A stretch of 64,000 nt of DNA from Panagrolaimus kolymaensis (taxonomy: Eukaryota; Nematoda; Chromadorea; Rhabditida; Panagrolaimidae): contig JAJQJQ010000045.1 of assembly GCA_028622995.1 (NCBI GenBank), forward strand, positions 434,001 to 498,000, in the 5' to 3' direction. The notes beneath the pieces are model-generated. The model had not been told where the DNA came from, ran no database searches, and worked only from the letters and a program-made list of their open reading frames with translations. Numbering within the stretch: the stretch's first letter is position 1; every line of letters starts with the position of its first letter. This document shows positions 1 through 12,006 of the stretch, in pieces. The position numbers and the translations under genes were made by a program.

Positions 1-217
1 TCACTTTTTTTGGATATTTTTTGCGCGTTAAAAAAAGGGTTTTTCTTCGTCTGTTTTTGTAGTTGTTTGAAAAATATTATTTACTTTAACCTTTATTAAT
101 TTTTTATTTTTAAATTTTAACATTTTATTAAACAAAACCCCCGATATTTTTAACATTTTTATCATAAATTTCAATAGCCATATCTTCCTTTTTTCTTCCA
201 TTGCATGGATAAACATT

Positions 218-1529
218 TCAATTGAGAGTCATTCCGCAAAGGCCTTCATTGGGAGCAAATTGTTTTACGTTTGGAGAATTCCATCCTCCAAAAGGACGAA
301 AATCATTAAAATTTGCTGGTGATTCTCCTGAAGGTCCTTGGCCCAAAGCATTATAATACCATAATCGAGAATTAATAAACCCATTAACAGCTCCAGTAAT
401 TTGTTGCCAATCAAGAAAATTTGTATATATTCCCGTTGTCACTCCATTTGCCTTTAAATGATTAAACAAAAAAATTTAAGAAAAAGTGAGAAATGGAACA
501 AAAACACTTACACTGGCTTGATTGATAAATGAATTAATAAAAAAATCATTGGTTTGAACATTGTTTGGCCAATTTATGGCGGAAGTAACCTATAAAAATT
601 AATTTTAGGGTTGGTTGAAAAATTTATAAAAAAAGTATGTAACAATTTGTAATAATGCTTTTAGATGTTTTTAAACAAAAATTTTTTGATATAAAATCTC
701 AAGAATTTGATATCGTGAAGAAAATGGATTTAAATTAAAACAAGGAAAGCAAAAATCATGCATCAATAATTATATGGTATATTAAAAAGTATTTCGAGAA
801 AAAAATATACTAAAAAATTATTGAAACGACATAAATTTATCCTCCAGAGAACTAACCTGAAGCCAAATAGATCGAACATTAAAACCTTGAGCTTTTAAAG
901 CATTGTAAGCTTCAGTAAATTGTTGAGCACCCGATTTGCCTGAAGTTGCTGGAGTTACATAAACTTCAGTGCCCAAATTTGCTGAATATGCGCATTGAAC
1001 ACTCATAATTCCATTTGAATTTACGCATCCTCCATTTGCGGGGGAATAAATTTGAATAAATACAGCTTTGTAGCCCTGTTGATAAATACATTGTAAATTC
1101 TGAAGTGAAGCATAATTTGCGACATCGATTGCAAAATTATATGCGGCTTTTGAAGAAGTTGGTCGTTGTTCGAAACTTTCCTGAAAAAAATTGGAGAGTA
1201 ATTATCTTTGGATTACTCTAAATTTTGGATTTATTATATAAATATTTATATTTTCATTTTTTTTATGAAATATTTTTATTGCTTTCTAAATTCGAATTTT
1301 TGAAAAGCTTTTTACTTCTTAAAGCCTCTTTTTTTTATTTTCAGAAAAGTAAAATGACTCTGGTTGAAAACCATATAATTTTAAAAATAAATACCTCCAA
1401 AATAGTTTCGTTCAATTCCGCAACTTTTTTATAAACTTTTATTTCTTTTCGATCACCAAAAATTTTAATTCCATTTGAAACCGCTAAAATAAATAAAAAA
1501 TAAACAACAATCATTTTGTTGAACGCCAT
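218..1529 (-). CDS. GH25 lysozyme (nematode lys-4/lys-10 type), truncated by an in-frame TGA
   Basis: Exons on the minus strand: 1529-1395, 1180-857, 589-512, 451-218; total 256 residues. The N-terminus (start 1529) is a signal peptide with core FLFILAVSNG. The mature part has the nematode GH25 fold signature: FAIDV with the presumed catalytic Asp, GLGTEVY-like LGTEVYVTP, IWLQVTSAINWP, GIYTNFLDWQQIT and VKQFAPNEGLCG. This family cleaves bacterial peptidoglycan and is secreted, usually from intestine. The paralogue at 36071-37810 matches exon for exon, but where it has CGA (Arg) this copy has TGA at 218-220. The frame downstream stays open for 29 more codons to a stop at the homologous position, so the truncation is a single base change (or a readthrough site). 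The lost tail includes a Cys in VYPCNG. Start and intron phases are well supported. Confidence 0.9.
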
Positions 1530-2337
1530 TGTTTTCTTTCTGTGAGACGCTTGACAATTACCTTTGCCGTTATTTTTGGGTTTTTATATGATTTTATTTT
1601 TGCTTGATTCTTTTTTTTTTGTTTGATAAAGTTTTTTGATTAGTTTTTTCTGAATAAATGATTGATAAGAAGAATATAATCTGTAAAACCACCCTCACCG
1701 GAAATACAAGGAATTAGACTTTGTTGGAAAAGCGGAGTGAAATTAGAAAAAAGGAAGAAAGAATTAAAATAATCTTCTTTTTTTTCAACTCAATTTCCTA
1801 TAATTAGAATTAATGATGGCGATCAACAACGGAGGTGTTTTTGAGGCTACAAGAACCGATACAGAAATTCTTTTAACACAAATATTGTAATTGAAATAAT
1901 TTATCTCGTTTTTTTGTGCACAAATAATTTTTTTAAAGCCTCCAGCAGTAAACCAGTAAAGTTTGTAGAATTATTATGAATGGCATCGAATCTTCAAAGT
2001 CATATTGTAAAAGTAAATAAAACAAACTTTTTTTAATCTTTTTTAATTTTACAAAAGATAAATAATTTACCTCAAATTTGTTTATGGCTGTGAATAAAAA
2101 AATAACCTTTAGGAAAGGCAAATTAAAGTTTTTATAAACAAACGATGCACGTAAAGAAACTTTTCGTCGCAAGAATTATTTCCACTTTTTTGTCGTTGTT
2201 TGTCCGCATTTTGACTGTTCCTTTAAAAATCAATTCTAAAGAATTTATCGATTCTGTATTTTCTTTTATTAATATTTTTTTATTAAAATCTCAAACTTAA
2301 AACAATCAGAGCTTCAAAGAAGTTTTTTTTGGAAGTA
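1530..2337. promoter_or_regulatory. Divergent promoter region between lysozyme and FLYWCH-like gene (left copy)
   Basis: This 808-bp region separates two genes transcribed away from each other. It is alignable with 35292-36070 in the other arm, including the block around 1690-1740 (CACCCTCACCGGAAATACAAGG and the following AATTAGACTTTG). Two TGATAA motifs (1624-1629 and 1663-1668) face the lysozyme start at 95-140 bp. WGATAR sites are bound by GATA factors such as intestinal ELT-2, which drives lysozyme genes in Caenorhabditis; that this applies here is inference. Confidence 0.6.
1624..1668 (-). promoter_or_regulatory. Paired GATA-factor sites upstream of the left lysozyme
   Basis: TGATAA occurs at 1624-1629 and 1663-1668 on the plus strand, that is TTATCA when read toward the lysozyme. 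The pair is kept at similar spacing in the right copy (35944-35951 and about 35974-35979). Conservation across diverged duplicates supports function, but six-base AT-rich motifs are common in this background. Confidence 0.45.
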
Positions 2338-4083
2338 ATGGACGATGTTCCATCAACTTCGAAAATTTATCAAACCTTTGTATCTTCCAATTCCATGGTT
2401 TGTTTATTAATGCATTTTTATATTCCAATAATCACATTTACTTATTTTTCAGATCCAAAACCAACTTTCTCATGCACATAAAGAATCAGAAAAGAGAAAA
2501 GCTGCAATTATGAATGTTGATGATGAGTTAGTTTTTCGCCATTCAAAAATGGAATATTTAAATTAAAATATAGTTTTAGATTAATAGCTCATTTGGATAT
2601 TATTCTCGAAGATAGCACTCTTAGAAATTTAACTGAAACAAATTTAAATAATTTTTATGTTCCAAATTTTGAGCATTCAAACCCATCGACTTTCGGAAAT
2701 GATGATTCATATATGAGACTTGTTTCCCAAAGTTTGCAACATGTTTGTTAAATTTTATATATATACTTTTTTTGAGGAAAAAACGATTTTAGGAACCAAC
2801 TTCAAGTCATGCAAATATTGGAAATATCCAAACTTTTAATAATTATTATAATCCTGGACAAAGTGGAGATGGAATTAGATTCGACGATGAATCAGAAGAC
2901 CTTTATCAAGAAGAAGAGGATGAAGAAGGATCGTGAGTTTGACATTATCTAACCCTCGTTAAAGAATATATCAGTCGGCACATTGAAAAAACCATGGCTG
3001 AATTTTATAAAATTTTGGTTTTGCAGACAAAAATAAAAAATAATTACTCGAGCCTAGATTTTTTAAGTTCAGCAGTACCAAATCGAAACCATTTTACCAA
3101 TAATTATTTGTTACATTTCATTTTATTCACTTTTTAGTGCCTCTTCAGCTTCCTCTTCATTTTCTCCAACCCCAGCTAAAAACCGACGAGTATCATCCCG
3201 TAGATCCAATAATTATGAAGATGATTCACAATATTTAAAACTTTACGATTTTATTCTTCAACCAACTAAAAATGGTTATCACAAATTAGTGACTTTTGAT
3301 GAAAAAGATCGAAATTTATGTTATAATTATTATTATCAAAAAGCTAAATCCAATCAATATTATCGATGTGATAATTGTCATCGACGCAAACATACTTTAT
3401 GTGCTTGGATTCGAAAAGACGCGAATGGAAAAGAATTTGTTCGAACTAAAAACGATCATGTTTGTAATTCAGTAAAATATATCCCACCCGGTGGAGGAGT
3501 ACATAATCAAGAAACAATAACCATAAAATTACCTAATTTTAAACTTATAAAAGCTGACGACGATGGAATAATCCAGAAATTAGTGATTTTTGATAAAAAC
3601 AACCCATCACTTTGTTATCGATATAATTATAGTACTTCCAAAAAATTATTTTATTGTGTCAAATGTCGAGGAAAATTTTCTAAATTAATTACCGCAAAAA
3701 TTTTCATTGACCATGAAAATGGCGGAGAAGAAATAATTAAATATCGAGATTCTCATTTTTGTGAACCTGAAGAATTTGCGCCAAAAGAACCAGAAAATCT
3801 CAAAATTATTCCATCGAATTTGTTTGAATTAAAAAATGGTTCCAAAATTCACCAAGAAAATCAAAGTTTAATAATTTACACTTCGAAATTTAAATTATTT
3901 TATTATAAATTTTTTCGAAGAACTAAAAATAATTACATTTGTTTGGATTGTAATTATTTAAAGAAATCCACCACTGCAAAGCTGAGTGAAGACAGTGAAA
4001 CTCGAGAAAAGATTATTAAAATTTCGGATGAACATATTTGTGAACCAAGATTTTGTGGAAATATTGAAGAGGAAATTGATTAA
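2338..4083 (+). CDS. Three-finger FLYWCH-like zinc-finger protein (left copy)
   Basis: Exons 2338-2397, 2453-2526, 2580-2742, 2793-2932, 3138-4083 give a 460-residue frame. The first ~200 residues are Ser/acidic low complexity without a recognised domain. The last exon holds three tandem units, each of the form hydrophobic strand, LCYxYxY-like aromatic run, YxCxxC, then a distant HxC: unit 1 has YYRCDNCHRRKH and HVC, unit 2 has LFYCVKCRGKF and HFC, unit 3 has NYICLDCNYLKK and HIC. This C-x2-C...H-x-C pattern after an aromatic strand is that of FLYWCH/WRKY-GCM1-like zinc fingers, which bind DNA; in C. elegans FLYWCH proteins repress transcription. Nuclear DNA binding is therefore likely, target unknown. 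The spacing is not the textbook FLYWCH spacing, so a divergent subfamily or a domesticated transposase DNA-binding domain remains possible. It is divergent from the lysozyme and intact in both arms. Confidence 0.78.
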
Positions 4084-4688
4084 AAAAATATTTTATGATT
4101 TTTTGTTGATTTTTTTTATTAATAAATTTTTTTTAACAAAAGAATAAATTTTGCAATGAAAACTTCGGATCACACAGAAAAAAACCATACAAGGCTGCTT
4201 TTATAAAATTGGCTAGCAACATATTGTAACAAAGTCCTCGTTTTCATCATTTTCTTTGTCAACCATCTGGCTGGCGGCTATTACCAACCAAGCAACCAAA
4301 AGAGAAACTAAACTCTCTTTTTTTGAAAATAATGGTTCACAAAATTAAAAAGTCACCTTTAAAAAATGCTTTCAAAAATGAGAGAGTATTTCTTTGGTAA
4401 TCTATTTTAAAGCCTTTTTTAGTTGCTTAACAAAAAGGGTGAAACGTGGCTTTTATCTTTTTTTCTTAGTGACTCCTTTTATAAAAGCAACATCGTTTCA
4501 TCTTTTAAATGTGGTCCGGAGCTTTCGGGTTATCTATGTTAAGTTTCCCCCGTCAGCGAAAACTCGACCACCTTTTTTTCTTTTTTTTTTAAATTAAATT
4601 TTTTAAATATATTTTTCATAGAATAAAAAGACATAAAACAAAAAAAAAAAAAAATTCAAGCGTTAGTTAAAATCTTCTTTTAATTTTC
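4084..4688. other. Convergent 3' intergenic region, conserved between arms
   Basis: No gene. It lies between the 3' ends of the FLYWCH-like gene (+) and the LRR gene (-). The stretch 4490-4575, including CCGGAGCTTTCGGGTTATC, is matched in inverted orientation at 32965-33050, so it was part of the duplicated block. A short open frame through it is also present in the other copy but has no start context or domain and is not called. Confidence 0.6.
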
Positions 4689-7600
4689 TCAACGATAAAG
4701 AATTGAATGTCTTAGATATCGACGGACATAAATAATAAAACTTCCACCAAAGCCAATGGAAAGAATTATAAAAATGAAACTGAAAATTCTGAGCATCCAC
4801 CAGAACGCTTGAGAATATTCATTTGACATTTTATTGAGAGATAAATAATTTTCTGAAGCATCCCTGCGGCAATCAGGAATATCATAAAATGATTCTTTTA
4901 TTTCTTCATCAAACTTTTTATAATTTGATCGAAAATACTCCAGAAATTTTTCAAGATATTTGGGTTTTGTGGATCTTAAATCTTTTAATAGCCATGACAA
5001 ATTTGAAGAACAATTGCATGGATAATCATATCCACGAATATCAATATTTTCAATATTATTCCAATCTAATAAATTTTCGGATAAAAAACAAAATATTCTT
5101 GCATCAATGGAAAATGTTTCCAAAACTTTAGAAAATTCGTTTGAAACATATCCAAAAGCATTTTCATGAATAAATTCAATTAAATCGTTTCCATTTAAAT
5201 CAACGTTTTTTAAGTTTGGTAAATTACAAAATGCGCAGTTTTCTATTCTTCGAAATTCAGAGTTATCAGCTTTCAAAGTTTCAAGTTTGGAATTATTTTG
5301 AAGATCTCCAAATTTAATATTTTCAATCCAAGAATTACTTAAATGAAGATTTCGAAGATTTGAAAGAACTCCAATGGCTTTGGGAATACAGGTAAAATTG
5401 TTGTAATTCAAAATTAAGTTTTGTAATTTTCTGAAAAAATACTTTCGTTTTAAAAAATGATTTTGTCAAAAAGATGAATGAACAAAAATTCTTACGTCAA
5501 ATTAATAAAAATATTTTCGTCTAAATTTGATAGGCCACAAGAATCCAAATTGAGCGTTATTAAAGTTGAAGGGAAAAATGTTGATTTCGATTTTACTGCT
5601 TCCAAATTTAAAGGATTATTTTTTAATCGAAGTTTTTGTAAATTTCTAAAAAAAATTAATATTTTTTTTTTGTTTTATTTAAAAAAAAGCTTACTTGAAA
5701 ACAGAAAATTCTTGTAATTTCGATATATTACAATTTGATAAATCCATAATTTCCAAATTTTCTAATGTTTTTGGAAAAATAAATTTTGACCATTGAATAT
5801 TTTTATTTCCTTCCAAAGATAAATATTTTAATTTAATCAAATTTTTGAAAACATTTGGAGTCAAATTTGTAAATTTATTGTAACTCAAATTCAGCTTTTT
5901 CAAAGTTAAACCAAGTTGTTGAATGAAAGCATTTTCAGGAATATTTGTTAAAAAGTTTTTAGATATTGTTAAACTTTTTAATGAAATAAATTTATCAAAT
6001 ATTCCATTTTCTATGCTTTCAATTTGATTTTCTACAAAACTTATTTCTTCTATGAATTTTTCTCGGCCTGGTAAAAGTTTGTCCTAAAAAAATGTTTAAG
6101 TACTTAGTAAAAATGGAAACCATAAAACATTTGTTACTTTTACAACAACAAAAGTTAAAATTTATAAATTTTTGTTTCAAGCGTTTTCGATAAATTTTTG
6201 TTTTAATAAATTCTGAGATTTTTGGAAAAGCAAGCATACCTTTTCGAGACGTTTAATGGAAGACCCATCAAAAGAAACTTCTTTTAAAATAAATTCATTA
6301 TCATTTCGAAGTATTTTAATATTTTTAAGATTTATTATTTTATAAGTTTCTCTGTTCCATTCATCTCTTTCTATCCGTTCTTCTATATAACACTGCAAAT
6401 AATTATCTCCACAAGAACAAACTAAAAAACAAAACTTTTTGGAATAATCGCTTTTTTTCTTCTTCAAACTTACTTCTATCTTCTCCACAAGCATAAATAA
6501 TATCGCTGTCATCCTCAATAACATAATTTTCTTCTTTGCCATTTGCGCAAAAATTTCCAGCCAAATTATAGAATTTAATATTTTTTAATTCAGGCGGATT
6601 TTGACAACGAAGTGAATGAATAAATGATTGGGATTTTAATATGGTTTTACTTAAAAATTTATTTTCATTAACTTGAGTTTCTTTTCTAATAGCATTAATT
6701 ATCCAAGCCATGGAGCAATTACAGGTTAATGGATTTTCTTGAATTTCAATTTTATTCACAGTTTTCCAATCCAATAATTTTTCTTGTAAAATTGAAATAT
6801 TGCAATCGCGGATTTTAAAATATTCTAACGGCGGAGATTTTCCTGTCGAAATCAATCCAAAAGCATTTTCATGAATGAATGACAAATTTCGATTATATGA
6901 AAGATCAACTTTTTTTAGATTAATTAAATCACAAAATGTGCAATCATTTATTCTCGTTATTTTCGTTAATCGCGCATCAATGTTTTCAAGTTTTTGATTA
7001 AACATAAAATCTTTTTGAGATAAATTTGAGAGATAGCTTCGATGAATGCGAAAGCTTCGAAGGTTCGATAACGACCGAATAGCCGTTGGAATGAAATGAA
7101 ATGGATTTCCATTAAGAAGCAAAGTTTTCAAGCTTCTAAAAAAACGATCATTAGTAATTTTTATAAAACACTTTTTTTCATCCAAAAATTATCATAATTT
7201 AATAAATTTACTTACATTAAATTGGTAAAAATAATTTCAGGCAAAAATGAAATATTACAGAAACTTAAATCAAGATATTTTAAAGTTGACAAATTTTCAG
7301 TAAAAATTGAAATATTTTTTCCATCCATTTTTGTTTCATAAAGTTTGATTCCTTTGTTATGGTTTAAATTCAAAGACGTCAAATTTTTTAAATATTTAAA
7401 AGCATTGGATGAAACAAATTCAAGTTGGTTATTTCTCAAATTCAATTGTTCCAAGCTTAAACCAATTTTTTCGGTTAAAACATTTTCGCTGATATTTTTC
7501 AAATTTGTGTTAAGAATATTTAATTTTTTCAAAGCTATAAAATTGTCAAAGGTTCCATTTCCTATCATCAAAATTGGTTCATCATTAAAATGTAAAGTTT

Positions 7601-8074
7601 CATGTAAAAAATTTTCTTGTTCAAGTTTGTTTGGAGCCTAAAGAAATAATTATTTTGAGAAAATAAAAGTTGCGTTCCAGGAGTTGGCATATTTCAATAT
7701 ATTTTTTTGGGTTTTACCTTTGTTAAAACTTTTTCTTCAGTAATTATAAAAAATATTTTTTTAGTAGGAAAATTTCTTTGAAGTAGCGGAAAATTTTTTG
7801 GTTCAAAAGCCCAGAACCGAGGTAAATGTCTTCTACATTCAGGGCTATCAGTTATTTGACAATGTAAACCTGAAAATAAAAAAGTAAAAACTAAATTTAT
7901 TATAAAAGACAAAAAATCAAGAAACAACAACATACGTTGGAAAGTATCAATATAAAAGTCATCATCCAAAAAATAAGTAATTTTATTATCAACGTTAACA
8001 TCAAGTAAACCAAAAATGGTTTTTTGTTTTGTTAAAAATATCAAAACCATAAATCCATATGTCACATACATCAA
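4689..8074 (-). CDS. Two-module LRR single-pass membrane protein
   Basis: Exons (minus): 8074-7936, 7869-7718, 7637-7216, 7135-6474, 6421-6240, 6083-5695, 5645-5496, 5430-4689; 945 residues. A hydrophobic N-terminus (YGFMVLIFL) probably acts as signal peptide. Two modules follow, each an N-cap exon, LRRs of the LxxLxLxxN type (for example LEQLNLRNNQLEFVSS), a CTFCDL/CAFCNL unit with FIHENAFG, and a C-cap with NPLTCNCSMAWII or YPCNCSSNLSWLL. A transmembrane helix (FIFIILSIGFGGSFIIYV) sits near the C-terminus with a very short tail ending RHSILYR. There is no TIR or kinase domain. The paralogue at 38710-43380 has three modules and a ~25-residue acidic tail; here TGA stands where it has an Arg codon, removing that tail. 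Cell-surface recognition or adhesion is inferred. The start is the first ATG that opens the hydrophobic segment and is less certain than the exons. Confidence 0.85.
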
Positions 8075-9408
8075 TATTTTTGGTATTAAAGGTTTCTGTA
8101 TCCTTAAGTTTATTTTTAGAAAGATTAAAAATAAATTTTTTTTATCAAAATCAAAAAATCAATATCGCAAAGCTTTGTTCCAAAAAACAGGCGCAAATAA
8201 GAGAAAAACAAACAGGTCCCAGTAAACAAAAAAAAACAGTCGATGCCAATAAAAACTGCGCCACCTGGGAGATTTGACCTGAAAGCCAAAACCAAAAGCG
8301 TTCCTTTTTTTACACATGTGCGTGCCAAAGAACAAATTGGAGTGTTCAATTTTTTCCGTTCGAGGATTTTATCAAGCTGCATTAATTTTTGTCAAAAAGC
8401 AGAAAAAAATAACAAATAATTAAATAAAATCCCGCGAATTTTTTATTTCTTCATTGTTTGTTACATTTTTAAGGGTTTCAAATTTTTTTTAAGATCCCCG
8501 AATAATCCATAGATATGTTTATATTGTCAATCAAAAAAGGATTAAAAAAATATTGGCATCAAAAACAATCTTTCACATGTTTTCAACCTAAAAATCTGTC
8601 AACCTTTTTTTTCTTTACTTATTTTACCATTTCCCTTCTATCACCTATCCCACATTTCTTTATTATTATTATTACTGAGCTTCTTTGTCAAAAATTTCCT
8701 TCACCTTAAATAAATATGCTTTTGTTATTTATGAAATCTTTTTTTTGACATTAAAAAGCTTCCTTTTTTTTAAACAAATAATTATCATTTCTCGCAGGTT
8801 TTGAAGTAAAAAAGTTGTCGGTTTTTTGTTACATGAATTTTGTTTTCTTAAAAAAAATCAAAGTCACATTCATCGTCTTTATTGCCAGCTTTTTATTTCT
8901 TGACCATTGAAAAGCTCTTTTATCTTTCGACATTGCTTTTTTCATTCAATAAAAACTCTTCTACTACCACCAAGCGCGAGTCAGTACTCTGGTGCTTGCA
9001 TAAAAAAAAGTTGTTTTTGTTGTTTGTTGTTTTTTTTTTCTTCTCATAAGAATTAAAAAACAACAAAACAAGGAAGGCGACTCGACTCGACTGACTAAAA
9101 AAAGAAGATAGCATCTAAAAAATGCACAAGCATGCATGTTTCAGCGTGTTGGTGTTGTTTTTTTTTTAAATTTTATTTTCTTCCATTTTTCTCTTTGGCC
9201 TTTTTTTCTCTCTCTTGGGCCTTTATTTACTACGCTTATTAAAAGTGGAAAAATTATTTGTTTCTCTTATCCCTTAATTATTTTACGACTCTTTATTTTG
9301 TCGAATAAATCAATAATAAAATTTCAGGAATTAAATAAAAAGAATTATTTTTTTAACGGAAAGCTAAAATTTGCAGCTGATAAAATAGTGAAAACAAAAT
9401 AAATAAAA
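8075..9408. other. Intergenic region between LRR gene and SLC17 gene
   Basis: No gene supported. The region holds the promoters of both divergent neighbours. The part 8160-8380 is less AT-rich than its surroundings but its open frames overlap on both strands and show no domain. Confidence 0.4.
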
Positions 9409-12006
9409 ATGAGTGCCCCTGCTTTTGAAGAAGATGAAAATAATCCAACAATTCATTCGATAAATAATGAAAAAGAAATGACCAAATTATTTTTACACGA
9501 AGGATCCAAAGATTTTTCAAATAAGCCACAGCAGTCTTCGTCGAAATCTTCAAAGTTAGTTAAAACTTTTAAACTTTAAAAATTAGCTTTTTTTGCTTTT
9601 TCTTTGTTTGACTGGAATTGACAATTTTTTTAGGCATTCCAAACATGGGGAAAGATCTCAAAGTTCCATAACCTGCTTTAATTCCACAAGGTTTATAATT
9701 TTATTTGTTTCAATAATTTGTTGCACGGTGGTTTTTGAAAATTCATTAACATTAAATTTTACTATTATTTGTATGTCAGATGATCCAAATAAAAATGAAA
9801 CAACAAATTCATCAAGTCGCAATGAAACTGATACACCAAAGAAAGAATATTCATATTCCGCCCATGAGCAAGCTTGGTTATTTTCAGCTGTGGCAATTGG
9901 ATGCTTTCTTGGAGCTTTGCCTTTGCCATTTTTAAATTCAAAAATTGGGACAAGGTTTGTTTCTGCCTAGTGTTTGATCATAAAGAAAATAAAATTTCAA
10001 AAGTTTAATTAACTTTTTACAAAAGAAACTTTTCTCGCTACAAAAATTAAGGAAAAATATTTTTTTTAAATACAAACAGGGTCACAGTGCGAAAACTTAA
10101 AAAAAAATTGATAAATAAAATTGAAAAGAGTTTCAATAAGAAAGAAAAAATAATTCTTTAAACTTGGTTGAAAACTCGATGTAAAAAACCGAATTTCTAT
10201 TTAAACCATTTATCCTAAAAAAATTAATAATTCCCAAGGTTTCGTGACAAGACTCACTTTAAAAAAGAATTCAAAAAAATATATCTGTATGGAAATTTGC
10301 TTAATTTTTTCCAAAAATTTATTTTAGGATAATTTTCACCATTTATGGCTTCACTTCCGCTTTGGCAACATTTTTCATTCCATCTGCCGCAGCTATGGGT
10401 TATTCGATTTTATTTTTAATGAGAATGTTACAAGGCGCTGGAGTGGCTGCAACTTTTCCCGCTCAAGGTTCCATCGTTAGTGAATGGGCAAGCAATCATG
10501 AATCAGGATTATTTTTAGCTTTTATGAGTTGCCATCATCAGGTTTGGCTAAAACGGAAAAAATAATATAATAAAATATAGGTTTTTAGTTTGCTGAAATT
10601 TTATTAAATCCAATCGCGGGTTTATTTTGTAATTCATCATTTGGTTGGCAAGGAATATATTATTTACAAGGAATTGTGACTTTTGTGGCTTTTGTTGCAT
10701 TTTTCATTTTATTTAGAAATTTCCCAAATCAACACCCGTAAGCAATTTTTTTTAATTACTAAAAACTTTTAGTAAAAAGCCTTCAATAAAATTTTTGGGT
10801 GTCAAAGTGAAAGTTTTTATTTTACAATCAAGGCCCAAAAATTAAATTTCTTCCATAAAGCGTTTTTTATTTTCAGCCACGTGAGTGAAAAAGAATTATC
10901 AAAAATTGATAAAGGAAAAGAAAAATCAAAGAAAAGCAAAAATGCAAATATTCCATATCGAAAAATGATTACTGATAAAGCTGTTATTGGTGTTTGGATT
11001 GCAAGCATCGGCAGCTTTATGGGATTCCAAGTAAATTATTTTTCTGGCAATTTTGGAACTAAACTTTTTAATTAATCGAGATTCACATATTTTTTTAGTT
11101 ATTTCTCCAATATGGTCCAACCTTTTTAAATAAAGTTTTAAATATGAATATTCAAAAAACTGGATTTGCTGGAGCTTTGCCTTTTGTTGGAGCATTGGCG
11201 GTTAAAATGATTTCTGGGCCATTAAGTGATAGATTAACATTTATTTCCAATACACGGAGATGCCAAATTTTTGGTTCCATTTCACAATTTTCTATGGCTT
11301 TATGCATTATGTTATTAGGTTGGATGCCAATTAAATCACAATTATTTGCACAAATTGCTTTTACCGCTGCTATAATGTTCTCAAGTCTAAATATTGTAGG
11401 CGTAATCAAAGCTGCCCAGTTGGTAAGGCTTATTTTTAGAATTATACAGCTTAAAAACCATGGTAATATTACACCACTCAAATTAGGTTATCCGAAATAA
11501 ACCAAAACAAAATGCTAATTTTCGTCTTTTTACCCAAAATAGCTTTTTGGCTTATTTCTGCATCAGGACCCAACAAATTTTTGTGGCGCAGTTATATTTA
11601 AAAATGGATATTACTATTTTTTAAATTCATTTTTTATGCTCTTTAATATTTTAGCAATCAAGTCAATATGCCCATGTATCCATGACAGTAATTACTTTTA
11701 TTAACAGTGGAATAGTTTTATTTCTTCCAATTTTGGTTTCAACTTTGGCACCAAATAACACTTATTCAGAGGTATGCAAACTTAAAATTATATTTTTTGA
11801 ATAATTAAAAGTAAAAAAATTGTTTTTAGTGGGCATTAATATTTTATACTGTTGCCACCGTATTGGTGATTTCAACCATAACTTTTGATTTAACATGTGA
11901 CGCTGAACCAAGGCCATGGACTTTTGATGATTCAAAAAAGTCGCCTGAGATAAATGATGAAGAAACTTCGTTTGGAGGAAATGAAAATTTAAATCTCAAA
12001 AAATGA
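9409..12006 (+). CDS. SLC17-family MFS anion transporter
   Basis: Exons 9409-9554, 9634-9954, 10328-10541, 10589-10737, 10877-11030, 11099-11422, 11655-11771, 11830-12006; 533 residues, frame exact. After a ~55-residue cytosolic N-terminus comes RFIILFVSIICCTVVF (helix 1), a luminal/extracellular loop with NxT/NxS glycosylation sites, EQAWLFSAVAIGCFLGALP (helix 2), FLMRMLQGAGVAATFPAQG (helix 4, typical of the family), a central basic loop, FAGALPFVGALAVKMISG and FSSLNIVGVIKAAQL, then TSYAHV-like SSQYAHVSMTVI. The layout is that of SLC17 (sialin, vesicular glutamate and phosphate transporters) and its expanded nematode branch. Substrate cannot be read from sequence. Located in plasma or lysosomal membrane by family precedent. 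It stands alone, with no operon-like neighbour. Confidence 0.9.

Larger units (their letters stand above)
60..5315. repeat. Left arm of a large inverted gene duplication
   Basis: This arm carries a lysozyme gene (-), a FLYWCH-like zinc-finger gene (+) and the 3' part of an LRR gene (-). The same genes, in the same relative order but reversed, lie at about 32113-37880. Homology covers exons, introns, the divergent promoter and the convergent 3' intergenic region (the stretch around 4500-4560 is matched around 32975-33035). Exon sizes agree almost exactly between arms. The outer end is placed near 60, where the lysozyme 3' flank stops matching the right arm near 37880; the inner end is placed near 5315, inside the last LRR exon, where the right copy switches to PAN-derived sequence. 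Boundaries are by eye and may be off by tens of bases. Confidence 0.88.

Noticed and set aside
28..216. Short minus-strand frame downstream of the left lysozyme
   Set aside because: It is another frame across the lysozyme 3' tail and flank; the true continuation lies in the frame that follows the TGA.
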